From the NCBI GenBank assembly GCA_014656015.1, contig BNBP01000001.1, positions 242,515 through 306,514 of the forward strand: 64,000 nt of DNA, in the 5' to 3' direction. Every line of letters starts with the position of its first letter. Within the stretch, counting starts at the first letter, position 1. The stretch comes from Streptomyces griseoaurantiacus. GTDB lineage: Bacteria; Actinomycetota; Actinomycetes; Streptomycetales; Streptomycetaceae. Shown here one piece after another: positions 9,058 to 17,268 of this stretch. A program made the translations under genes and the position numbers. The notes beneath the pieces were generated by a model. It did no database searches, was not told the origin of the DNA, and saw only the letters and a list, made by a program, of their open reading frames with translations.

Positions 9058-10347
9058 TCATGCGGACCGGTACGCGGACTCGAGGGCGGCGCGGACCTTC
9101 GCCGCACCGGTGCCCCGGGTGAAGGAGGTGCTGGTCGCCGTGATGAGCGGCTGGGTGGCGGCGGGCGGCACGTACACATCGGGCAGCAGGACCTCGCTCA
9201 CCTCGGAGCCGAGCCGCTGGGCGGCCGCCACGAGCGGGAAGTCCGTGCTGATGGTGTCCGTGCGCAGGGCCATGTCGCGGCCGCTCTCGGTGATGAACCG
9301 GGAGACGGTGTCGGGCCGGTACATGAAGCGCAGGAACTTCTCGACGTGGCCGATCTTGCGGACGCCGTTGGGGCTGATCCAGAACCCGATGAGGGTGAAG
9401 GCGCGGATGACGGTGGGGCGCGCGTGGGCCGCTCCCTCGGCCAGCGGCCAGCCGCCCACCTCGGTGTGCCGGGCCACCTCCGGCGGCACCTTCGCCAGCG
9501 CGGAGGACATCGCCGACTCGATCGCCGCAGACCGGGTGTTGTACTGCGTGGTCATGCTGTCGGAGGTCAGCCCCTGGGCCTTGTCGGCGAAGACGCCGGC
9601 GTCGCGCAGGGTGGTGAAGTACTCGATGCCCTCGCGGGCGCCCCGGCTGCCGAAGTCGCCGGTGGAGTAGGCGTGCCGGGCCTCCTCCGGGGACAGGAAG
9701 GTCTGGATGATCTGCGCCAGGAGCTTCTGGCCGGTCCAGTCGTTGCCGCCGACGGTGACGGGCGCGATGCCCTTGGCGCGGAGCTTGCGGGCCGCGGCGA
9801 TGAGGGCGTCACCGGTGGTGGGGATCTCGTCGACGCCCGCGCGGTCGAGCAGGGCGCGGTTGTAGGCGACGGGCCAGTTCGTGGCGAAGTACGGGAAGGC
9901 CCGCAGCCTGCCCCTGTCGTCCGTCCACGCGGAGAGCGCGGCGGGCAGGACGCGCTCGCGGAGCCCCCAGTCCTCCAGGTAGGGCAGGACGTCGACGGTG
10001 GCGTCGACGTCCGTCCAGGCCAGGGTCTTGTCGTAGAGGTTGACCATCACCACGTCGGCTTCCTTGCGGGCCAGCCGGGAGGTCTCGTAGACCTGGCCGA
10101 GGTCGTCGCCGTTGACGAGGTTCTTGACCTTCAGCCCGGGGTTCTCCTTCTGGAAGCGGTCGACGGCCGCCAGATAGGTGGGCGAGCCCGGAGCGGTGGT
10201 GCCGAGCTGGGTGTGGACGACGAGGGTGTCGGGATCGGAGTCCGCCGCGGCCAGCGCCGAACAGCCGGACAGGGCGGGCAGGGCGGCGGCCGCAGCCAGC
10301 CCGGTACCGGCGGCGAGCAGGTCGCGCCGGGTCAGCGAGGAGCGCAC
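9058..10347 (-). CDS. extracellular sugar-binding lipoprotein (ABC transporter)
   Basis: A 429-residue solute-binding protein of the CUT1 class. The N-terminus has a twin-arginine motif (LTRRDLL), a hydrophobic stretch and a lipobox (LSGC), so it is probably a Tat-exported lipoprotein on the outer face of the membrane. I chose the GTG at 10347 because GGAG lies 8 nt upstream. A TTG 18 bp further upstream is possible but has no better ribosome site. It delivers the oligosaccharide to the two permeases that follow and is the first gene of the six-gene operon. The promoter region carries overlapping dyads, probably LacI-type operators. Confidence 0.92.
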   Translation of the reverse strand: MRSSLTRRDLLAAGTGLAAAAALPALSGCSALAAADSDPDTLVVHTQLGTTAPGSPTYLAAVDRFQKENPGLKVKNLVNGDDLGQVYETSRLARKEADVVMVNLYDKTLAWTDVDATVDVLPYLEDWGLRERVLPAALSAWTDDRGRLRAFPYFATNWPVAYNRALLDRAGVDEIPTTGDALIAAARKLRAKGIAPVTVGGNDWTGQKLLAQIIQTFLSPEEARHAYSTGDFGSRGAREGIEYFTTLRDAGVFADKAQGLTSDSMTTQYNTRSAAIESAMSSALAKVPPEVARHTEVGGWPLAEGAAHARPTVIRAFTLIGFWISPNGVRKIGHVEKFLRFMYRPDTVSRFITESGRDMALRTDTISTDFPLVAAAQRLGSEVSEVLLPDVYVPPAATQPLITATSTSFTRGTGAAKVRAALESAYRSA

Positions 10348-10359
10348 AGCGGGGTCTCC

Positions 10360-10387
10360 AACCAAGCGGTTAACGATTGGTTAATCG
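10360..10387. promoter_or_regulatory. clustered dyads, probable operator of the sugar operon
   Basis: Three overlapping inverted repeats lie just upstream of the binding-protein start: AACC-aagc-GGTT (10360-10371), TTAAC-gattg-GTTAA (10370-10384) and CGATT-ggtt-AATCG (10374-10387). The stretch is AT-rich against a very GC-rich background. It sits where a repressor would block the promoter of the leftward operon, whose fourth gene is a LacI-family regulator. Which dyad is bound is not known. Confidence 0.5.
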
Positions 10388-10485
10388 ATGTACCTCGGGA
10401 GGTGGGAGGACCTTAGGGAGTGCGGGGGCCGGGGTCAAGGGGTGAGGCGGAGCCGACGGGGCGGGATGCCGGCCCCCCCCGGTCG

Positions 10486-11589
10486 TCACCCGGCCAGTCC
10501 CACCGCCGTCCGTACGCCCGCCGCGTACTCCGACGGGCACTCCCACGCCGCGAAGTGGCCACCGGTGGAGTGCTCGACCCAGGAACGGACGTCGAAGAAG
10601 CGGGCCGCGAACGCGCGCGGGACGTTGACGAGGTCCTTCGGGAAGACGGTGAAGGCGGTCGGCACCTCGATCCGCCCGGCCGGCTTGGCGCCGCTCTCCG
10701 CGTACGGCGTGAAAGAGGTGCCGATGGCGCCACTGACCCAGTAGGCGGTGATCCAGGTGAGCACCTCGTCCCGGGTGAACACGTTCTCGACGGCGCCCTC
10801 GCAGTCCGTCCACGCGCGCAGCTTCTCGAGGATCCACGCGGCCAGACCCGCCGGGGAGTCGCCCAGGCCGACCGCCAGCGTGTGCGGCTTCGTCGACTGC
10901 TCGTGCATGTAACCGCCCTCGGCCGCCTGCCACTCGTGGCCGTGCCGCACGTAGGCCCGCTCCGTGGCGGACAGGTCCCGCGGGGTGTCCACCAGGAACC
11001 GGTACTGGGACACGTCCGTCAGATGCAGGGCCGCGACGCGGTCGGGGTGCGCGGCGGCGAGCGCCTCGGCGACGTCGCACCCCACGTCGCCGGCCGAGAC
11101 GACGTACCGGTCGTGGCCCAACTCCGCCATCGCCCCGGCGACCGCCTCCGCCATGGCGGCCGAGGACAGACCGCGCCGGTCGACCGGCGCCGCGAACGGG
11201 AAGCCGGGCAGCGCCGGGACGACCAGGTGCAGGTCGGACAGGAGGGGCAGCACCTTCTCGAACCGCAGGATCGAGTCGGGCCAGCCGTGCAGCAGGAGCA
11301 CGGCGGTGGCGCCCGGCTCCGCCGCACGCCGGTGCACCGTCCGGACGGGTGTGCCACCGGCGCCCGTGAGCGCCCACGGCAGGCTCCGGATCCGGTTCTC
11401 GTGCTCCCGCCAGTCGTAGGCGCCGGCCCAGTGGTCGATCAACTCGGCCAGGTAGTCGCCGTCGACCCCGCGCTCCCAGCCGAGACCGGGCGGGAGCGGG
11501 ACCCGCCGGTAGGCGTGGAGCCGGGTCCGCAGATCGTCGAGGACCGCCTGGGCGACCGGGGCCGGAGCGGGACTGGTGACGCTGGTCAT
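10486..11589 (-). CDS. epoxide hydrolase (alpha/beta-hydrolase with EHN domain)
   Basis: A 367-residue microsomal-type epoxide hydrolase. The N-terminal EHN-like region (LPPGLGWERG onward) is followed by an alpha/beta-hydrolase core with the oxyanion motif HGWPDS (residues 101-106). The nucleophile candidate is Asp168 in SAGDVGCD, and a late catalytic His is likely in STGGHFAAWE near the C-terminus. It opens epoxides to vicinal diols, probably in the cytosol. The ATG is preceded by AGGAAGG. It stands between the sugar operon and the amidohydrolase gene; 50 bp separate it from the latter, so it could be co-transcribed with it under the MarR-type regulator. The substrate is unknown. Confidence 0.85.
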   Translation of the reverse strand: MTSVTSPAPAPVAQAVLDDLRTRLHAYRRVPLPPGLGWERGVDGDYLAELIDHWAGAYDWREHENRIRSLPWALTGAGGTPVRTVHRRAAEPGATAVLLLHGWPDSILRFEKVLPLLSDLHLVVPALPGFPFAAPVDRRGLSSAAMAEAVAGAMAELGHDRYVVSAGDVGCDVAEALAAAHPDRVAALHLTDVSQYRFLVDTPRDLSATERAYVRHGHEWQAAEGGYMHEQSTKPHTLAVGLGDSPAGLAAWILEKLRAWTDCEGAVENVFTRDEVLTWITAYWVSGAIGTSFTPYAESGAKPAGRIEVPTAFTVFPKDLVNVPRAFAARFFDVRSWVEHSTGGHFAAWECPSEYAAGVRTAVGLAG

Positions 11590-11639
11590 CGAGGTGCCTT
11601 CCTGACGTGGGGCCGGCGCCGGCGCGCGGCCGCGGGGGA

Positions 11640-12983
11640 TCAACCGTCCGGTTCGCCCCCCGCTTCTGTCAACGCACCGGCGTGCCCGTCACCCGCGGCC
11701 CAGGGCCCGTGCAGCGGTACGCCCGCGGCCTCGGCGATGCGGGCGCGGGACGCCAGCACCCGGGCGCGCAGCGCCGGCAGGTCCACGCCGAGCAGCCGAC
11801 CGTGCCGCTTGACCGGCCGTCCGGCGACGAACACGCTGTCCACCAGGCCGGGATGCCCGGCGGAGACGAGCGTGCCGACGGGGTCGGTGACCGGGAACAC
11901 CGTGAGGTCCTCGGCGTCCAGGAGGAGGAAGTCGGCGTCCATGCCGGGGGCGAGGACGCCCGTCCGGGAGCCGCGACCCAGGGTGCGGGCGCCGTCCATC
12001 GTGGCGAACTCCAGGACGTCCTGTGCCGTGAGGCCGCCGCCCGTACCGCGCTCGACGGAGAACGCCGTGCGCATGGTGGCGAACATGTCGCCGCCGGCGG
12101 TCAGACAGGTGTCGACGGACAGGGAGGGGCGGATCCCGGCGGCCAGCATGCGGCCGGTCTCGGGGCGTCCGAGGCCCATCCGCAGTTCGACGTCGGGACT
12201 GACGGACACCGAGCAGCCCGTGCCGGCCAGCATCGCGATCTCCTCGTCGGAGAGGCCGTTGCCGTGCACGAGGGTCGTGCGGTCGTCGAGCAGCCCCCGC
12301 GCCCGCATCTCCGCGACGGGCCGGTCGCCGCCGGGCGGGCTCGCGGCCGCGTGCACATGGACGCTCACCCGCAGCCCGAGTTCCCGTGCCAGGGCGACAT
12401 CGGCGGCGACGGTGTCCATCGGGGTCCGCTGCGGGGCACGCAGTCCCAACACCATCCCGTCGTCCGGGAGTCGTGCCCGCATGCGCCGGACCTCGTCGGC
12501 GATCGGCTCGTCGGCGACGCCCGCGCCGTAGCAGAACACCGAGTGGCCGGGCGCGTCGCGCAGGGCCTGGACCGCGGCGTCGGCGTTCTCCGGGCGGTCG
12601 GCACAGTGGAACCAGTCGAGCAGGGTCGTGACGCCCGAGTTCAGGGCTTCGAGCCGGCCCAGCAGGTTGCCGAGGTACACGTCGTCCGGACGGTAGTGCG
12701 GCCGGATCCGGCCGTGCACGGTGGCGCCGTACGCGCGGAACGTCCAGTCGGTGCCGACGCCGCGGAAGGCGGTCTGCCAGGTGTGGCGGTGGGTGTCGAC
12801 GAAGCCGGGTGCCGCGATCCTGCCGCGCGCGTCCACGACCTCCGCGCCGGGCGCGTCCAGGCGCGCGGCGACCGCCACGATGCGGCCCTCCTCGACGAGC
12901 AGGTCGCCCCGGGGCAGGGCGCCGAGGGCCGGATCCGTGCCGACCAGCATGCCGCCACGCACCAATGTCCTCGTCCTGCTCAT
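11640..12983 (-). CDS. amidohydrolase (TrzN/AtzA, cytosine-deaminase-like)
   Basis: A 447-residue metal-dependent hydrolase of the amidohydrolase superfamily. The HxH metal motif is in FVDTHRHTW (about residues 63-71). A second histidine motif, VHVHAA, lies near 205, a third (LVHGNGLS) near 240, and the conserved Asp is in SLSVDTC. This layout is typical of the ATZ/TRZ, 8-oxoguanine deaminase and S-adenosylhomocysteine deaminase branch, which hydrolyse C-N or C-Cl bonds on heterocycles. The substrate cannot be fixed. It is divergent from the MarR gene at 13077, and both probably share the palindromic operators in the 93-bp gap. Confidence 0.85.
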   Translation of the reverse strand: MSRTRTLVRGGMLVGTDPALGALPRGDLLVEEGRIVAVAARLDAPGAEVVDARGRIAAPGFVDTHRHTWQTAFRGVGTDWTFRAYGATVHGRIRPHYRPDDVYLGNLLGRLEALNSGVTTLLDWFHCADRPENADAAVQALRDAPGHSVFCYGAGVADEPIADEVRRMRARLPDDGMVLGLRAPQRTPMDTVAADVALARELGLRVSVHVHAAASPPGGDRPVAEMRARGLLDDRTTLVHGNGLSDEEIAMLAGTGCSVSVSPDVELRMGLGRPETGRMLAAGIRPSLSVDTCLTAGGDMFATMRTAFSVERGTGGGLTAQDVLEFATMDGARTLGRGSRTGVLAPGMDADFLLLDAEDLTVFPVTDPVGTLVSAGHPGLVDSVFVAGRPVKRHGRLLGVDLPALRARVLASRARIAEAAGVPLHGPWAAGDGHAGALTEAGGEPDG

Positions 12984-13002
12984 CGGACGGCCCCTCTCTG
13001 GG

Positions 13003-13018
13003 AGTTGATGCGTCAACT
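13003..13018. promoter_or_regulatory. palindromic operator 1 (MarR type)
   Basis: AGTTGATGCGTCAACT is an inverted repeat with 6-bp perfect arms and a 4-bp centre. It lies 20 bp upstream of the amidohydrolase start. Its arms are the same as those of the second site at 13032, and the centres are 29 bp apart. This is the expected size and symmetry for a MarR dimer site. Confidence 0.7.
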
Positions 13019-13031
13019 GTAAGGGCGTACG

Positions 13032-13047
13032 AGTTGACACGTCAACT
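13032..13047. promoter_or_regulatory. palindromic operator 2 (MarR type)
   Basis: AGTTGACACGTCAACT is a perfect 7+2+7 palindrome located 29 bp upstream of the MarR start codon. With the site at 13003 it spans the divergent promoter region, so the regulator probably controls both itself and the amidohydrolase. Confidence 0.72.
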
Positions 13048-13076
13048 TTCGCTGTCGTCCCGGGTAGGATCCCCGT

Positions 13077-13550
13077 ATGACGCAGACCGGCGACCTGGGC
13101 CCCGAGGAGTGGGAACTCTGGGGCGCCTGGACGCATGCGCAGCGCCTCCTCGCCCAGGAGATCGACACGGCGCTCCAGCGCGACTCCGGCATCTCCAAGG
13201 CCGAGTTCAGCGTGCTGATGACCCTGTGGCGTGCGGACGCCGGCGAACTGCGCGTCGGTGAGATCGCGGCGTCGCTGCGCTGGGACAAGAGCCGCGTCTC
13301 GCACCAGCTCACCCGCATGGAGAAGCGCGGGTTCGTCACACGGAGCGAGAGCGGGGCCCACGGGCGCCGTACCGGGATCACGCTGACCGAGGAAGGGCGC
13401 GGGGCCGTGCGCGAAGCGCTCACCGGACACGCCGGAACCCTCCGCCGCCACTTCTTCGCCCCGCTCACCCCGGAGCAGGCGGCCGCCATCCGGGCCTGGA
13501 GCGAAGGGACGATAGCGCGCCTGGAGGGACCCGGCGACACCTCCGCCTGA
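13077..13550 (+). CDS. MarR-family transcriptional regulator
   Basis: A 157-residue winged-helix regulator. The recognition region is around GEIAASLRWDKSRVSHQLTR (about residues 62-81), followed by the wing with GRRTGITLTEEG, the classic MarR DxR-like segment. The ATG is preceded by AGGA. It probably represses the divergent amidohydrolase gene and its own promoter through the two AGTTGA...TCAACT operators, and is relieved by a small aromatic or heterocyclic ligand. The ligand is inferred only from family behaviour. Confidence 0.9.
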   Translation: MTQTGDLGPEEWELWGAWTHAQRLLAQEIDTALQRDSGISKAEFSVLMTLWRADAGELRVGEIAASLRWDKSRVSHQLTRMEKRGFVTRSESGAHGRRTGITLTEEGRGAVREALTGHAGTLRRHFFAPLTPEQAAAIRAWSEGTIARLEGPGDTSA

Positions 13551-13593
13551 CGTGGCGGGCCGGGCCCGGTCCGGCGCGTCGTCGCGCCCGCAA

Positions 13594-13608
13594 GGGCCGG
13601 TCGGCCCT
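13594..13608 (+). promoter_or_regulatory. DevR-like box upstream of the response regulator
   Basis: GGGCCGGTCGGCCCT, within the perfect 7+2+7 palindrome at 13593-13608, lies 68 bp upstream of the response regulator start. The 16 bases from 13592 (AAGGGCCGGTCGGCCC) recur exactly at 32101-32116 upstream of the PPOX-like gene. It fits the island-wide pattern GGGNCS-N3-GGCCCY and suggests autoregulation. Confidence 0.6.
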
Positions 13609-13676
13609 GGCCCCGGGGTCCGGTGCCGGGCAAGGATGGACCGTGCAGCCGTACCCCGCGCGAGAAGGAGCGACCC

Positions 13677-14369
13677 ATGGCGGACCGTGAGCAGGCCGGG
13701 ACCGAGCACCCGATCCGGGTCTTCCTCCTCGACGACCACGAGGTGGTGCGCCGCGGAGTGCACGACCTGCTGAACGACGAGGACGACATCGAGGTGGTCG
13801 GCGAGGCCGCGAACGCCGAACAGGCCCTCGTACGGGTGCCCGCGCTGCGCCCGGACGTGGCGGTCCTCGACGTCCGGCTGCCCGACGGCGACGGGGTGAG
13901 CGTCTGCCGCGAACTGCGCTCACGCCTGCCCGACCTCGCCTGCCTGATGCTCACCTCCTTCGACGACGAGGAGGCCCTGCTGGACTCGATCATGGCGGGT
14001 GCCTCCGGCTACGTGCTCAAACAGATCAAGGGCTCCGACCTGGTCTCGGCCGTGCGCACCGTGGCCCGCGGCCAGTCGCTGCTCGACCCCAGCGCCACCA
14101 CCCGGCTGATGGCGCGGCTGCGCGGGGGACAGGCCAAGGAGGAGGAGCCCGAGGCGCTGCCCGGCCTGACCGGCCGCGAGCGCGAGATCCTCGCCCTGAT
14201 CGGCGAGGGGCTGACCAACCGGCAGATCGGACAGCGCCTCTACCTCGCGGAGAAGACCGTGAAGAACCACATCTCCCGGCTGCTCGCCAAGCTCGGGGTG
14301 GAGCGCCGCATCCAGGCCGCCGTCATCGCCACCCAGGCCCAGGACCGCGCACGCGGCGACGGCCGCTGA
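13677..14369 (+). CDS. DevR/DosR-like response regulator (NarL/LuxR family)
   Basis: A 230-residue response regulator. The receiver domain (about 12-130) has the acidic pair DD at 19-20, the phospho-acceptor Asp65 in [10 protein letters not shown], and Lys near 115 in YVLKQIKG. The LuxR-type DNA-binding domain (about 155-220) contains [20 protein letters not shown], close to the mycobacterial DevR recognition helix. The ATG follows GAGAAGGAG. The cognate kinase is 123 bp downstream. It probably activates the nitrate/nitrite and Acg-type genes of this island through the GGGNCS-N3-GGCCCY elements, and its own gene through the copy at 13594. Confidence 0.92.
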   Translation: MADREQAGTEHPIRVFLLDDHEVVRRGVHDLLNDEDDIEVVGEAANAEQALVRVPALRPDVAVLDVRLPDGDGVSVCRELRSRLPDLACLMLTSFDDEEALLDSIMAGASGYVLKQIKGSDLVSAVRTVARGQSLLDPSATTRLMARLRGGQAKEEEPEALPGLTGREREILALIGEGLTNRQIGQRLYLAEKTVKNHISRLLAKLGVERRIQAAVIATQAQDRARGDGR

Positions 14370-14492
14370 CGCCATTGCCCCCGTTCCCGCCCCCGCTCCC
14401 GCGAAGCGGGGCGGCCCGCGCCCGTGCCGTCCGGGGCCGCTAGTGTGGCGTGTGGCGGACGGGGGAAATGGCGTGGGGCTTGGAGGATCGTC

Positions 14493-16241
14493 GTGAAAGG
14501 CTCCGGGGCGTCGGGGAAGCCGGGGGAACCGGCCGGGGCGGCCGTACGGCTGCCGCAACTGCGGCTGGACGAACTGCTGGAGGAGCTCCAGGCCCGCCTG
14601 GACGCGGCCCGCGGCACCCGGGACCGGGTGCACAGCCTGCTGGAGGCCGTCCTGGCCGTCGGCCGGGAACTCGACCTGGAACACGTGCTGCACGGCATCG
14701 TCGACGCCGCGGCGACCCTCGTCGACGCCGAGTACGCGGCCCTGGGTGTCATCGGCCCCGACGGCACGCGGCTCTCGGCCTTCCACACCGTGGGCGTGGA
14801 CGAGGAGCAGATCGCCCGCATCGGCCACTACCCGGAGGGGCACGGCATCCTCGGCGAGCTGATCCGGCACCCGGAGCCGCTGCGCCTGGCCAAGCTCTCC
14901 GCACACCCCGCCTCGTACGGCTTCCCCGCCCACCATCCGCCGATGAACAGCTTCCTCGGCGTCCCGATCCGCGTCCGGGACCAGGTCTTCGGCAACCTCT
15001 ACCTCACCGAGAAGCGCGGCGGGCTGGAGTTCGACGAGGAGGACGAGTCGGTCCTGTCCACGCTGGCCGTGGCGGCGGGCGTGGCGATCGACAACGCCCG
15101 GCTGTACGAGGAGTCCCGGCTGCGGGAGCGGTGGCTGCGGGCGAGCGCGGAGATCACCCATGGGCTGATGTCCGGATCCGATCAGGCGGAGGTCCTCGGC
15201 CTGATCGCGGAACGCGCGCGGGAGATCACCGATTCGGCGCTCGCCGTGATGTCCACCCCGGTCAGGAACACCGACACCCTCACCGTCGAGCTGGCCATCG
15301 GCCGGCAGGCGGAGGCGCACCGCGGGCTGGTGCTGCCGGTGGACGGCACCCTCACGGGCCGCGCCTTCGCCGGCGGCATGCCGGTGACCAGCGAAGACGT
15401 GGGCCATGACGACCGGGTCACGGCCGGGCCGCCGCGGTTCGCGGGCCTCGGGCCGGCCCTCGCGGTGCCCATCGGCGCGGGCGAACGCGTGCGCGGGGTG
15501 GTGCTGCTGGCCCGGGAGGCGGGGGCCGCCGGGTTCACCGGCAAGGAGGTCGAGCCCCTGAAGAGCTTCGCCGCGCAGGCCGCCCTCGCCATGGAGCTCG
15601 CCGAGCGGCGCGCGGACGCCGAACAGATCGCCGTCCTGGAGGACCGCGACCGGATCGCCCGTGACCTGCACGACCTCGCCATCCAGCGATTGTTCGCCAC
15701 CGGCATGACCCTGCAGAGCGCGGGGCGCCTCGTCGACCACGAGGGCGCCAAGGAACGCGTCCTGCGGGCCGTGGACGACCTCGACGAGACCATCAAGATC
15801 ATCCGATCCACGATCTTCGGCCTGCGCGCGCGTGACGACGAGGCGGCGCCCGGGCTGCGGGCCCGCGCGGTGCGGGCGGTCGGGGAGGCCACCCGGGTCA
15901 TGGGGTTCGCGCCGAGCGTGCGCATGGAGGGGCTGCTCGACACGCATGTGCCCCGCGAGACCGCCGACCACGTGGTCGCGGTGCTCTCCGAGGCACTGAC
16001 CAACATCGCGCGGCACGCGCACGCCGACCGTGCCGAGGTCACGCTGGAGACCGACGGCAGGACCGTCCGCCTCACCGTCACCGACAACGGCGTGGGCATC
16101 CCGGAGGGCGGGCGCCGCAGCGGCCTCGCCAACATGGCGGCCAGGGCCCGGGAACTCGGCGGCGGCCTGGAGCGGAGCACCCCGGAGGACGGCGGGACAC
16201 GGCTGGAGTGGCAGGCGCCGGTGAGCGGGGCGGGACGCTGA
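14493..16241 (+). CDS. DevS/DosT-like GAF-GAF sensor histidine kinase
   Basis: A 582-residue soluble kinase. Two GAF domains (about 60-205 and 225-370) precede a HisKA_3 dimerisation domain with the phospho-acceptor His393 in RIARDLHD, and a C-terminal HATPase domain with TDNGVGIPEGG and a G-box. GAF-1 keeps the segment SAHPASYGFPAHHPP (136-150), very similar to mycobacterial DevS/DosT, where a histidine of this region holds haem. It may therefore sense O2, NO or CO, or redox state. I chose GTG 14493 because GGAGG sits 6 nt upstream. It is the partner of the regulator at 13677. No transmembrane segment is visible. Confidence 0.92.
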   Translation: MKGSGASGKPGEPAGAAVRLPQLRLDELLEELQARLDAARGTRDRVHSLLEAVLAVGRELDLEHVLHGIVDAAATLVDAEYAALGVIGPDGTRLSAFHTVGVDEEQIARIGHYPEGHGILGELIRHPEPLRLAKLSAHPASYGFPAHHPPMNSFLGVPIRVRDQVFGNLYLTEKRGGLEFDEEDESVLSTLAVAAGVAIDNARLYEESRLRERWLRASAEITHGLMSGSDQAEVLGLIAERAREITDSALAVMSTPVRNTDTLTVELAIGRQAEAHRGLVLPVDGTLTGRAFAGGMPVTSEDVGHDDRVTAGPPRFAGLGPALAVPIGAGERVRGVVLLAREAGAAGFTGKEVEPLKSFAAQAALAMELAERRADAEQIAVLEDRDRIARDLHDLAIQRLFATGMTLQSAGRLVDHEGAKERVLRAVDDLDETIKIIRSTIFGLRARDDEAAPGLRARAVRAVGEATRVMGFAPSVRMEGLLDTHVPRETADHVVAVLSEALTNIARHAHADRAEVTLETDGRTVRLTVTDNGVGIPEGGRRSGLANMAARARELGGGLERSTPEDGGTRLEWQAPVSGAGR

Positions 16242-16283
16242 CGACGGTGCCGCGCGGGCACTGACGACGGCGGCGCGGGCGCC
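16238..16283. repeat. imperfect 23-bp tandem repeat across the kinase stop codon
   Basis: Two adjacent 23-bp units (16238-16260 and 16261-16283) share 18 positions, including the first ten bases CTGACGACGG. The first unit contains the TGA stop of the kinase gene. The same 23-bp period is seen at two other gene ends in this island. Confidence 0.5.
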
Positions 16284-16375
16284 CACGGCGCAGGCGGCGC
16301 CCCCTCGACCCCAAGAAGGTCTGCCGGGGGTCCTCGGTATGTGCCTTCGTCCGCGGCTTGGCCGTACGAGGGACG

Positions 16376-16421
16376 ACGGTGCCGGTTCAGACGTCCGTAC
16401 GGTGCCGGTTCAGGCGTCCGC
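16376..16421. repeat. 23-bp tandem repeat across the DUF2249 gene stop codon
   Basis: Two adjacent 23-bp units starting ACGGTGCCGGTTCAG differ at two positions. The second unit (16399-16421) covers the stop codon and last codons of the leftward DUF2249 gene; the first lies just beyond it. It looks like a local duplication of the gene's 3' end. Confidence 0.65.
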
Positions 16422-17147
16422 GCCCGCCTCCCGGCCGATGCGGATCTGCCACCGCTCGGGGCCGGACTCCACGTACTCCCAGGTGAAGGCGTCGGGATGG
16501 GCGGCCTGGAACTCCCGCCGCAGCGGCTTGGGGTCGTGGTTGTTGACCAGGGTGAAGGACTCCCCGGGGGCCAGCCGCGCGAACCGGGCGAAGATCCGCG
16601 GGTGGCGTCGGCCGTGCGGGATCTCCCGGACGTCGACGACCGCCGGGTCCTCCAGGGTGCCGCCGGCCAGGAGGGTGTCCAGATCCCCGACCAGCGCGGG
16701 CAGATCGGCACCGGGCAGACCGGCGAGGGCGGGCAGCAGCACGTTCCGCTCCACCGCCAGGTGCGCCCGCAGCACCGCCTCGATCGCCCGGGCGAGCGTG
16801 GTGGCCGAGGCGGCGTCCCCGGCCGCCGACAACCGGTCGACGTCACGGTCGAGCATGCCGCCGGTGGTGCGCAGCCCGCGGACGAGCAGCCGGGTCTCGG
16901 CGGCGCCGGACGCCGTCGCGTACAGGGTCCGGTCGGCGGCGCTCAGATAACGCCGCAGCTCGCCCGCGCAGAACTCGGTCAGAGCGGCCCGGACCGACTC
17001 ACCGGCCTCCGCGGCCTCGGGCTCGACCTCGGTCAGCGTGGCGAGCCGGCCCTGGAGCCTCTGTTGCGTGTGGTGGAGGGCGCTCTGCGCCCGGACGGCC
17101 GGATCGGTGTCGGTCGACTCGATGTAGATCTCGGAGGACGGCGCCAT
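16410..17147 (-). CDS. hemerythrin-like/DUF2249 domain protein
   Basis: A 245-residue protein. The N-terminal two-thirds (about 1-160) is helical and resembles an HHE-type four-helix bundle (for example AHLAVERNVLLPAL), though not all iron ligands are obvious. The C-terminal part (about 170-240) is a DUF2249 domain, with DVREIPHGRRHPRIF and FTLVNNHDPKPLRREF. DUF2249 proteins cluster with nitrogen-oxide and redox genes in many bacteria, consistent with its place between the DevRS-like pair and the nar1 operon. Function is unknown; a redox or NO-related role is an inference from context. The start codon at 17147 is preceded by a weak AAAGG-type site. Confidence 0.75.
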   Translation of the reverse strand: MAPSSEIYIESTDTDPAVRAQSALHHTQQRLQGRLATLTEVEPEAAEAGESVRAALTEFCAGELRRYLSAADRTLYATASGAAETRLLVRGLRTTGGMLDRDVDRLSAAGDAASATTLARAIEAVLRAHLAVERNVLLPALAGLPGADLPALVGDLDTLLAGGTLEDPAVVDVREIPHGRRHPRIFARFARLAPGESFTLVNNHDPKPLRREFQAAHPDAFTWEYVESGPERWQIRIGREAGADA

Positions 17148-17198
17148 GGTGCCTGCCTTTCTCGCTGCGACCGCTGCGGCCTGCCTCAGCGGTTCGGC

Positions 17199-17236
17199 GG
17201 CAATTATTACATGTGCCTCTTGGAGAAAATACGTGC
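17199..17236. promoter_or_regulatory. AT-rich promoter region between DUF2249 and CNB genes
   Basis: A rare AT-rich stretch (AATTATTACATGTG and GGAGAAAATACGTGCAC) lies 52-89 bp upstream of the DUF2249 start. On the minus strand TAATAA could serve as a -10 element, but I find no good -35, which suggests an activator-dependent promoter. No DevR-like box is seen here. Confidence 0.35.
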
Positions 17237-17268
17237 ACCGGTGCGAGGACCGCCCGGCGGAGCGGTGC

